Part shown: positions 24,855 to 32,257 of the stretch, in pieces | Position numbering within the stretch: position 1 is the stretch's first letter | How the letters are laid out: every line of letters starts with the position of its first letter | DNA from: Acidobacteriota bacterium | Lineage (GTDB): Bacteria > Acidobacteriota > Terriglobia > Acidiferrales > UBA7541 | NCBI GenBank assembly: GCA_003225315.1 | Contig: QHZD01000035.1 | Span: 1 to 64,000, forward strand | Direction of reading: 5' to 3' | DNA length: 64,000 bases | Notes under the pieces: model-generated | What the model saw: only the letters and a program-made list of their open reading frames with translations | The model's database searches: none | Told to the model about the DNA's origin: nothing | Position numbers and translations under genes: made by a program

Positions 24855-25195
24855 TCAGCACCTCCCTCGGACAGTTTCAGGACCAGCCCGACGGCGTCAA
24901 TCAAGCGCTGCCAGCTCGCAGCTTCCGTTTCCAGCTGCGTACGTCCTTTCCGCGTCAGACGATAGAATTTTGCCTCGCGCCCGCTTTCTGTCTCCTCCCA
25001 ATCGGCGGCGAGAAGGCCGCGGTTTTCGAGCCTGTGCAATGCCGGATAGAGAGACCCTTGCGGAACCTGCACCACGCCGCGCGAGACCTGTTCCAGGCGT
25101 TGCGCGATGGCGTACCCATGCACCGGGCCGAGTGCGACCACTTTCAGAATTAATAAGTCCAGTGTTCCTTGCGGGAGATCGGATTTTTCTGCCAT
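24851..25195 (-). CDS. PadR-family transcriptional regulator
   Basis: 114 residues from ATG 25195, favoured over ATG 25201 because GGAGG lies seven bases upstream of it and only one base from the other. The winged HTH is standard PadR: LPQGTLDLLILKVVALGP, VHGYAIAQRLEQVSRGVVQV, PQGSLYPALHRLENRGLL, ADWEETESGREAKFYRLT. A C-terminal helix mediates dimerisation. It probably represses its own operon with the ADOP permease; an inverted repeat lies just upstream (25211-25240). The ligand is unknown. Confidence 0.93.
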   Translation of the reverse strand: MAEKSDLPQGTLDLLILKVVALGPVHGYAIAQRLEQVSRGVVQVPQGSLYPALHRLENRGLLAADWEETESGREAKFYRLTRKGRTQLETEAASWQRLIDAVGLVLKLSEGGAE

Positions 25196-25210
25196 AAGCA
25201 TGCCTCCGAC

Positions 25211-25240
25211 TTCTACCTATGTAGCATAGGATGTGTAGAA
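25211..25240 (-). promoter_or_regulatory. Probable PadR operator
   Basis: Two nested inverted repeats lie 16-45 bases before the padR start: CCTATG-TAG-CATAGG (25216-25230) inside TTCTAC ... GTAGAA (25211-25240). On the minus strand TTGTAC and a TACAT-like -10 element overlap it, so binding would block transcription. Assignment is by position and symmetry. Confidence 0.6.
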
Positions 25241-25287
25241 GTACAAGGTATGTGTCATTACTCTGCGGCTGGTGGGCAACCGTTATT

Positions 25288-26376
25288 CTATTTCGCAAAC
25301 GGAACGGGGCGATCGTAGCCCGTCATTTCCAGATAGCCTACTCCACTCAGCGATTGCGGACCGCGCTGGCCGCTGAGAATTATGGCGCCTTCCCAATAGT
25401 TTGCAGCGAATCCCGCTTTTCCCGTCAATTCCTGCGATTCGAGGAGAGTCTTCGCTTCCAGTTCGATGTTCAATTTTGGGATGCCAACTCTCCAACGGAT
25501 TGGATAGCGCACGCCCGTAATTGGGCTTGCCCAAATTTCGCCAGCCGGCTGCAGGACGAAGTCAGCCGAACGCAAATGCGTAGTCTTTCCTTTCACGTCC
25601 ACGTACGTGCCCGCGGAATGGGGATCAATCGAACCATCCCTGCGTCGAATGCGAAAGAGCATCAACTCCGTATTGTCCGCAAGTTGCAGACTCAGCCAGT
25701 CCCAACCAGTCTGTTCAGAGTCAAGCTGGTGCGTGAAGAACTCATGATCCATCCAACTGGTGCCGCGCACCTCAAATCTCTTATTACCCAGTTCGATCGC
25801 ACCGGAGGTCCCGAGCCTTGTAAAAGAAATATAGTGCGAGGCGCAGCCCGGCCTTTCCGCTTTTTGGCTGATGCCGTTTTCACCATGAATGACAAGCGGT
25901 TTTTCCGGGTGCAGCGTCAAGTGCAGTTGAAAGTGCTCGTCGATCGCTCGTAGCTCCTGGTCGTCGCCGTGCCATTGAATCTGCCAATTGCCGTTCCAAA
26001 TGCGGCCAAGGGATTCATTCACTGCGGCTATGCCTGGGCCGGATCGATTCGTTCGTTCGGAGTGATAAAACTTCCCGCCGTCGAGATCGCTCAAAGCGAG
26101 ATGGGCGAGATAGAGGTCCCGCAGTTCCCAGGCGGCCGTCTTCGCAGGATCGCGGCTAACTCCCTGCCGGAAGAAAGTCAGCTCAAATCCAAACCGGTGG
26201 CTATCCGGCGATTTCAGATTTCCAGTGTAGTACCACCATTCGGTTTGATAGTCCGGATGATTGAAGTGATCCCGCGGGAATTCGTAGCGGTATCCCGGCA
26301 AGGCGGTTCGGTATTGAGCGGCAAGAGGCTGCAGCAGCAGAAGCGCGACTCCGATACAAGCGAGCTTACTCCTCAT
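25288..26376 (-). CDS. AttH-like lipocalin-fold exported protein (CrtC N-terminal family)
   Basis: 362 residues with a signal peptide (LACIGVALLLLQPLAAQ). The body shows the AttH/CrtC pattern: FPRDHFNHPDYQTEWWYYTG near the N-terminus, then FGFELTFFRQGV, ISFTRLGTSGAIEL and SWMDHEFFTHQL with GWDWLSLQLADNTELMLFRI. These are beta-barrel proteins found next to LolCDE/AttEFG-like transporters; some homologues are hydratases, but no catalytic role is established for the AttH type. It overlaps the upstream permease gene by 11 bases. A lipid- or lipoprotein-carrier role is inferred from the operon. Confidence 0.88.
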   Translation of the reverse strand: MRSKLACIGVALLLLQPLAAQYRTALPGYRYEFPRDHFNHPDYQTEWWYYTGNLKSPDSHRFGFELTFFRQGVSRDPAKTAAWELRDLYLAHLALSDLDGGKFYHSERTNRSGPGIAAVNESLGRIWNGNWQIQWHGDDQELRAIDEHFQLHLTLHPEKPLVIHGENGISQKAERPGCASHYISFTRLGTSGAIELGNKRFEVRGTSWMDHEFFTHQLDSEQTGWDWLSLQLADNTELMLFRIRRRDGSIDPHSAGTYVDVKGKTTHLRSADFVLQPAGEIWASPITGVRYPIRWRVGIPKLNIELEAKTLLESQELTGKAGFAANYWEGAIILSGQRGPQSLSGVGYLEMTGYDRPVPFAK

Positions 26377-28921
26377 GTACGACCTCGACGGGACTCAAAC
26401 GCACCGCGACTTGCGCTGGGTAAAGTCCTGCAAACACGGTCGCTGCATAGACCACCGTCAGTGCGCCAAGAAGAATCTCAATCGGCCAGTGAAATCGGAT
26501 CGTCCAGCCGAAGGACTGTTTGTTGATCACATAAATCAAGATGAGCGACAACGCAAAGCCCAGAGCCAAGCCGGCAAGATTGGCGAGAAGTCCGAGCAAA
26601 CCGGCTTCGACGAGAATCAGCTTGCGAACCTGCCGCGTAGCTGCGCCAAGAAATTGAAGAAGACCAAGCTCACGGCGTCGGTCAATCACCAGGGCAAGAA
26701 GTGCTCCGGCAATGCCCATCACTGCGACGATGACCGCGACCGCTTCCAAGGCGTACGTGATGGCAAACGTACGGTCGAAGATGCGAATCGCTTCCGCGCG
26801 CAAATCTCGATTCGAAAACATCAGCACTCGGTGCCCAGTGGTGGCCTTCTCGATTTCAGTTCGAACCACGTCCAGTTGCGCGCCCGGAGAAACATAAATG
26901 GCAAGATTTGAAGGCGCACGGTCGGGCAAATACCGCAGCATAGTATTGCGGTCCATAAAAATGCCGCCGCGCTCGCTGGAGTAGTCATAATAAACATCGG
27001 CAATGCGGAAGGTTGCGCGCGTTTCGCCAAGCGAAAGCGTAAGCGAGTCACCAGCCTTCAGATGGTGTTTGTAGGTAAAAGGCTCGCTGACGATCACGGC
27101 GTTCGAATCGCGAAGCTCGGCGAGGACTTGCTCCTTGGGGCGTCCGGAAAAAAAATCTGAATTGTGATAGACGCGCGGGACGTTCAGATCCGCGGAAGCA
27201 AGAGTCGCCGGCATGTTTTCAAAGTTGATCTCGTAGGCTCGCAGGCGATCAACGGCCGCCACGCCTGGCAATTTCGCAATCTCTTCCTCCAGACCGGAAG
27301 AAAGAGTTGGATGACGATCTGCGGCTGCGGAACCAGCCGGACGCAGATACAGGTCGGCGGGCAACTGATCCTCCATCCAAACCACGACAGTCTGGCGGAA
27401 GCTCCCGACCATGATGCCGACCGCGGTCATCATCGCTATGGCGGTTGAAAGCGCGCCGACGAGAACGGAAGTACGGCGCAAGGAGGCCGCTAGGCTTCGC
27501 GAGGCGAGCAGCGCTTCTATGCCGAGGAGCTTGCCTAGAAGTTTGGAAGAAACAGAAGTCAGCGCTTCAACGAATGCCGGAATGGCCAGCGCCGATGCTA
27601 CAACGAGAAGGATCGCGGCGAGATAGCCCAGCAACGGCTTGCCGGCGATCGCGGGGGCGCGAGAAGCGGCACCTGCCGCCAGACCGAGCGCCAGAGCAAT
27701 CCATAAGTCTCGCGCTTTTTGAACGTGCACGTCATATTCCCGCCGGCCTCGCGCCATTGCTTCTACGGGCGAGACCTGCGAAGCCTCATCCGCCGGTGAA
27801 TAGGCCGACGCCACCGCAACTCCCACGCCAATTGCGAACGCGAGAAAAACAGACCCCGCATTCAGCTCAATAATTCCTGGGCGGCTGCTGACGTAGAGCG
27901 ATTCCACTGTGGCGGACATCAATCGAACCGCGCCAGTGGCCATAAAGCGGCCAAGAGGAAGCCCGACCAACGCTCCTGCAATGCCGAAGCAGGCCGCTTC
28001 GCCGACGAATGCGGAGAGAATGACACGCTTGCTGGCGCCGAGGGCGCGCACGATTCCAATCTCTGGACGGCGCCGAACGACCGAAACGGAAATCGTGTTG
28101 TAGATAAGGAAAGCGCCAACAACGAGAGAAATGTAGCTCAGGAGCCGCAAGTTCCAACGGAAGGCCGCCAGCATACGGCGATTCTCATTGGTGCCCGTGC
28201 CCTGTGGACGAACTTCGACTCCAGCCGGAAGCGCGGCCTGCAAACGCTGTTGCCATTCTTCCGGGCTGGGAGTCTCCGGCACTTTCAAGAGGATGCGATC
28301 GACGCGGCCGTAGCGCGCCAGAGCATGCTGAGCGGCTGCGAGATCCATCACAATAGCGGATTCGTTGCCATTCGAATCAGGGTAGACGCCCCGCACGGTG
28401 TAACTGTGAACTTGATCGTTGATAAGCAGCTCGACTCGGTCGCCGGCTCTGTACCCCAGGCTCGAACCCACCCAAATGCTGTCGGCATCTCCCAAATACT
28501 CAAACGCATGTTCCGAAACATCCTGCGTCTGAGACGCAACAGGCTTTTGCGATTCACTTTGCGCGAAAGCGCTGCCTTCGGCGACGAGATCCAGCCCAAT
28601 GAGAGGTAGTGACTTTTTTGTATCGGCTATCACCGCGTAGTCCTCGATGCGCGGTGAGACCCGGATCGGATAAGGCAGCGTTGCCAGCGTGCCAACGACG
28701 TTTTCCGGTACGCCTCCGGAAGTGACGACTTCCAGATCGTTGTCGCCAGCCAGCGTTTCCATTGAACTGCGGAACGAGCCTGCAGCTGCGCCGCCCGCAA
28801 GATCAATAGCCAGCACAACTGAGACGCCCAATGCGATGGCCAGAATCGTCAGCGAGGTCCGGACCGGCTCCCGGAAGAGCGGTCGCACCATCAACCTGTA
28901 AAAAGGCACAAGGAGAGTCAT
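26366..28921 (-). CDS. ABC transporter permease with two FtsX domains (AttF/G, LolC/E-like)
   Basis: About 851 residues from ATG 28921, one base after the ATPase stop; a longer frame to 29059 would overlap that gene wholly and is unlikely. It has an N-terminal helix (LTILAIALGVSVVLAIDLAG), a periplasmic core, three FtsX helices (YISLVVGAFLIYNTISVSVV ... RALGASKRVILSAFVGEA), then a second core and a second FtsX block ending with ILLGALTVVYAATVFAGLYP. Fusion of two permease halves into one chain is typical of this subfamily. With the ATPase and the AttH-like protein it forms an export or lipid-extraction system in the inner membrane. Confidence 0.92.
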   Translation of the reverse strand: MTLLVPFYRLMVRPLFREPVRTSLTILAIALGVSVVLAIDLAGGAAAGSFRSSMETLAGDNDLEVVTSGGVPENVVGTLATLPYPIRVSPRIEDYAVIADTKKSLPLIGLDLVAEGSAFAQSESQKPVASQTQDVSEHAFEYLGDADSIWVGSSLGYRAGDRVELLINDQVHSYTVRGVYPDSNGNESAIVMDLAAAQHALARYGRVDRILLKVPETPSPEEWQQRLQAALPAGVEVRPQGTGTNENRRMLAAFRWNLRLLSYISLVVGAFLIYNTISVSVVRRRPEIGIVRALGASKRVILSAFVGEAACFGIAGALVGLPLGRFMATGAVRLMSATVESLYVSSRPGIIELNAGSVFLAFAIGVGVAVASAYSPADEASQVSPVEAMARGRREYDVHVQKARDLWIALALGLAAGAASRAPAIAGKPLLGYLAAILLVVASALAIPAFVEALTSVSSKLLGKLLGIEALLASRSLAASLRRTSVLVGALSTAIAMMTAVGIMVGSFRQTVVVWMEDQLPADLYLRPAGSAAADRHPTLSSGLEEEIAKLPGVAAVDRLRAYEINFENMPATLASADLNVPRVYHNSDFFSGRPKEQVLAELRDSNAVIVSEPFTYKHHLKAGDSLTLSLGETRATFRIADVYYDYSSERGGIFMDRNTMLRYLPDRAPSNLAIYVSPGAQLDVVRTEIEKATTGHRVLMFSNRDLRAEAIRIFDRTFAITYALEAVAVIVAVMGIAGALLALVIDRRRELGLLQFLGAATRQVRKLILVEAGLLGLLANLAGLALGFALSLILIYVINKQSFGWTIRFHWPIEILLGALTVVYAATVFAGLYPAQVAVRLSPVEVVHEE

Positions 28922-28922
28922 T

Positions 28923-29600
28923 TCAGCGCCGCGTGATTTCCTGAATTCTTCCGTCGCGCAACCGGACGAGCGTATTCGCAAGCGATGCAGCCTCCGGACT
29001 GTGCGTCGCCATAATGGTCGCCGTGTTTTGCTCTCGGGTGAGTCGCCGGAGCAATTCAAGAATCAAGCCACCCGTCGTGGTGTCGAGATTGCCGGTGGGC
29101 TCATCCGCCAGCAGAATGCTCGGCGAATGAATGAGCGCGCGTGCAATCGCGACCCGCTGCATCTGGCCACCGGAAAGCTGGTGAGGATAGCGATCCCCGA
29201 GACCATCGAGTTCCACCCAGGCAAGCCGTTCTCGCGCCGCTTCGCGCGGATTAGACTTTCCGGCAAGGAGCAGCGGCAGTTCGACGTTTTCGAACACCGT
29301 CAGCGTGTGAAGCAGTTGGAACGATTGAAAAATGAAACCAATTTTCTCGCGATGCAACCGTGTCAAGCCGCTGTCTTTCAACGACGACGTCGCAACTCCG
29401 TCCAAAAGCACGTTGCCGGAAGTGGGAAAATCCATCGCGCCTGCCAGATTGAGCAGCGTGGATTTTCCGCAGCCGCTGCGTCCCACCATCGCCACAAATT
29501 CGCCTCGCTCGACGTTCAGGGAAATGCTGCTGAGCGCATGCACAGGCTGGCCGTCCGTCAAATAGTCTTTTGAGACTTCTTGCAGCGAAAGAATCGGCAT
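28923..29600 (-). CDS. ABC transporter ATP-binding protein (LolD/MacB-like)
   Basis: 225 residues from ATG 29600, which gives the usual MPILSLQEVSKDY opening; GTG 29621 adds seven residues. All ATPase motifs are present: Walker A GRSGCGKST, Q-loop FIFQSFQLL, signature LSGGQMQRVAIARAL, Walker B ILLADEPTGNLD and the H-loop MATHSPEAA. The SGGQMQRVAIARAL and NLD features match the LolD/MacB/FtsE group that drives FtsX-type permeases. It is the first gene of a three-gene operon with the double-FtsX permease (one base apart) and the AttH-like protein. Confidence 0.95.
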   Translation of the reverse strand: MPILSLQEVSKDYLTDGQPVHALSSISLNVERGEFVAMVGRSGCGKSTLLNLAGAMDFPTSGNVLLDGVATSSLKDSGLTRLHREKIGFIFQSFQLLHTLTVFENVELPLLLAGKSNPREAARERLAWVELDGLGDRYPHQLSGGQMQRVAIARALIHSPSILLADEPTGNLDTTTGGLILELLRRLTREQNTATIMATHSPEAASLANTLVRLRDGRIQEITRR

Positions 29601-29621
29601 ATGGAATTGCGAGCGGGCCAC

Positions 29622-29925
29622 ACTCTCACTATTTGTCCCGGTCGTGGCTCATAGATTATACGGTGCGACTGAACGGCATCGATCGGGAATGTGCCTGCCG
29701 CTCAGACAGGCCGCGCCCAGGAAACTAGCATTGAGCCTGGGATACTCCTGTTATAGACTTCGCAGTCACCAATTTTCACACGCTTTCTTCAGGGGTCTGG
29801 CTGGCAAGAGACGGGAATAACGTTCTTATAGGGGACGGCCGTGCCCGGCTCGCAAGAGTCGTTGGAGTCTCATTGAGGCGGTACGCCGGGGCCGGTTTTG
29901 CGGCCGCGGCGCCAAGGAGGCATGG
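29622..29925. other. Divergent intergenic region (304 bp)
   Basis: It separates the leftward ABC operon from the rightward symporter gene. An AAGGAGG ribosome site ends five bases before ATG 29926. No terminator, repeat or small gene is evident. Confidence 0.5.
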
Positions 29926-31602
29926 ATGCTGCTTGCATCTTCTGTCGCGGTAACCCATCGAGCGCTCGCAACCGTCGATCTCGTGATTATCGGTGTCTAC
30001 TTTGCCATCGTCTTTGGCATTGGCATGTACTTTGCTAGGAAGGAACGCACTTCTGAGGATTACTTCCTGGCAGGCCGCGACGTTGGATGGTTCTTCATTG
30101 GCGCATCGTTGTTCGTCTCGAATATCTCCACGGAACACTTCATCGGCCTTTCCGGTACGGGCGCTTCATCGGGGCTGGCAGTCGGCCACTTCGAGTGGCT
30201 GGCATGCCTGATCCTGCTGATTCTCGGCTGGGTGTTCGTTCCCTTCTACCTGCGCAGCAACGTATTTACCATGCCCGAGTTCCTGGAACGCCGCTTCAAC
30301 CGGCAATGCGCAGTCTATTTGGCGGCAATTTCCATCATCGCTTACATCTTCACGAAGATTTCTGTGCAGCTCTACGCCGCGAGCGTGGTGCTCGAGCGAG
30401 TCGCTGGCTGGAAGCTGTGGGAGACGGCCGTCGTTTTGGTCATTGCCACCGGCATTTACACCGTCGCGGGCGGATTAGCAGCGGTCATTTACACGGACAC
30501 CGTGCAGACTCTGATCCTGATCACCGGCGCGGTCGCCCTTACAATCATTGGTCTGGGACGCGTTGGTGGCCTGGAACACCTCCGCACTATGGTCCCTCCG
30601 GACTATTTCCACATGATAAAGCCTGCGTCGGATTCAAACTTCCCATGGACAGGCATCTTTTTCGGCGCGCCAATTCTTGGCATCTGGTACTGGTGTACCG
30701 ACCAGGTGATTGTGCAGCGCGTGCTATCGGCGCGTGATGAGGGACACGCAAAAGCGGGAACGATTTTCGCGGGCTTCCTGAAAATCCTGCCCGTATTCAT
30801 GCTCGTCCTTCCCGGCATCATTGCCTTTGCGCTGTTTCCGGAACAGGTGAAAAAGCCCGACTTCGCCTACCCCACTCTCGTCCTTAACCTCCTGCCAGTC
30901 GGACTCGTTGGCTTGGTTATGGCTGCATTGCTGGCGGCAGTCATGGGCGCGATGAGTTCGGTTTTCAACTCGGCTTCCACGCTCGTCACGCTTGATTTTT
31001 ACAAGAAGCTTCGTCCGCAAGCCTCGGAGAAGCAGCTGGTCAATTTCGGCCGCGTGGCGACGGGGGTGATGGTGCTGCTGGGTTTGCTGTGGGTGCCCTT
31101 CATTCACTACATCAGCAGCCAGCTCTACATCTACCTGCAAAGCGTCCAGGCCTACATCAGCCCGCCAATCTCCGCCTGTTTCATCCTTGGAATCCTGTGG
31201 CCGCGCCTTAACGGCTCCGGGGCCATCGCTTCGCTGCTGACGGGCTTCGTTATGGGCGCTGCGCGATTCATAATGGAGCTTGCCGATCGTGCCAGCGGCG
31301 GCCGCTTTGAATCCCCGGCTGCCCGCTGGCTCATCGACATGAACTTCCTGCATTACGCAATTTTCATGTTCGTGGTCTGTGCCGTGGTCCTGATCGGGAT
31401 CAGCCTTATGACTCCAGCTCCAGATCGCAAGCGCCTCGCTGGCCTTACCTTCGCGACCGTGGACGACAAAATGGAAACTGTCGCTGTCGGCATACCCCAG
31501 CGCAAACCCGCCCAGGAGACGGCGACGGAACATGCCATCAACGTCGTTTTCAGCCTGATGTTGCTGGCCACGGTCGTGGGGCTTTGGATTTATTTCCGAT
31601 AG
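29926..31602 (+). CDS. Sodium/solute symporter (SSS family, SGLT-like)
   Basis: 558 residues with about 14 membrane helices. SSS hallmarks are SEDYFLAGRDVGWFFIGASLF, SNISTEHFIGLSGTG, VYTVAGGLAAVIYTD-like TGIYTVAGGLAAVIYTDTVQ, and FGAPILGIWYWCTDQVIVQR. These motifs resemble the Na+/glucose-galactose (vSGLT) branch more than proline or acetate carriers. It would import a sugar or polyol with sodium. The gene lies before a hypothetical gene, a GH31 glycosidase and convergent GH13 and CBM9-like genes, so alpha-glucan-derived sugars are likely substrates by context. Confidence 0.92.
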   Translation: MLLASSVAVTHRALATVDLVIIGVYFAIVFGIGMYFARKERTSEDYFLAGRDVGWFFIGASLFVSNISTEHFIGLSGTGASSGLAVGHFEWLACLILLILGWVFVPFYLRSNVFTMPEFLERRFNRQCAVYLAAISIIAYIFTKISVQLYAASVVLERVAGWKLWETAVVLVIATGIYTVAGGLAAVIYTDTVQTLILITGAVALTIIGLGRVGGLEHLRTMVPPDYFHMIKPASDSNFPWTGIFFGAPILGIWYWCTDQVIVQRVLSARDEGHAKAGTIFAGFLKILPVFMLVLPGIIAFALFPEQVKKPDFAYPTLVLNLLPVGLVGLVMAALLAAVMGAMSSVFNSASTLVTLDFYKKLRPQASEKQLVNFGRVATGVMVLLGLLWVPFIHYISSQLYIYLQSVQAYISPPISACFILGILWPRLNGSGAIASLLTGFVMGAARFIMELADRASGGRFESPAARWLIDMNFLHYAIFMFVVCAVVLIGISLMTPAPDRKRLAGLTFATVDDKMETVAVGIPQRKPAQETATEHAINVVFSLMLLATVVGLWIYFR

Positions 31603-31623
31603 TAGCGGACGGAGAACGATTCG

Positions 31624-32169
31624 ATGAGTGCAAATGCCATCCGCGCATTGAAACCGAAGGTGACACAGGAAGAGGCCGCGCGCGCCTTTTCCGGCAGCGG
31701 CGTATCCGCGCTGTATTGGCGAATGCGCAGCGGCCCTCTGCGGCGAATCGCCGGCGCCTACGTTCCCTATTTTTTGTACCGTGTGAAATGCGCGGGCGCA
31801 CCGGTGCGGCTTTTCGCCATCGATGCTGTGGACGGATCCCTCGACTTGTTCGGATTTCCGCGCATCCCCGTGGGACAGGAGTTGCTGCCATTGGAAGGAC
31901 GCAACCGGCTGCAGGCCACCCTGACCGAAGAGCGTGCTGCGGTACTGTTGCGCGACAAAGTGTTGCGCGTCATTTTTCAGCAGGGTTTTTTCAAGATTCG
32001 CGACGCTCGTCTAGAGATCACTCCCGTAGGCTGCGCGCTGCATCTGCCGTATTGGCTTGGCTTCCACGAGCGTTATGGATCGGTGCATTGTCGCGTGATG
32101 GATGCGATAAGACGCCGAATCGAAGGTTCAAAGGCCTCGGCATTTTTTGAACAGTGGCTCGCAGCTTGA
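31624..32169 (+). CDS. Conserved-looking hypothetical protein
   Basis: 181 residues, soluble, with no signal peptide. It starts MSANAIRALKPKVTQEEAAR and contains YVPYFLYRVKCAGAPVRLFA, DGSLDLFGFPRIP, and LHLPYWLGFHERYGSVHCRV near the end. I do not recognise the family. It follows the symporter by 21 bases with a purine-rich site before the ATG, so it is probably co-transcribed with it. Confidence 0.8.
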   Translation: MSANAIRALKPKVTQEEAARAFSGSGVSALYWRMRSGPLRRIAGAYVPYFLYRVKCAGAPVRLFAIDAVDGSLDLFGFPRIPVGQELLPLEGRNRLQATLTEERAAVLLRDKVLRVIFQQGFFKIRDARLEITPVGCALHLPYWLGFHERYGSVHCRVMDAIRRRIEGSKASAFFEQWLAA

Positions 32170-32257
32170 TGTGAAGGATCGGGTCCGGATAATTCTGCGC
32201 AATTAGGAAACTCACCTGATCGTTCTTCACTTTTCTTCGCTTCCCCGGAGGACTGCC

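Noticed and set aside
28923-29059. Longer permease start at 29059
   Set aside because: It would overlap the C-terminal part of the ATPase by 137 bases; ATG 28921, one base after the ATPase stop, gives a normal N-terminus.
30724-31533. 269-residue minus-strand frame within the symporter
   Set aside because: His/Gln/Asp-rich antisense translation of membrane helices; no domain or start signal.
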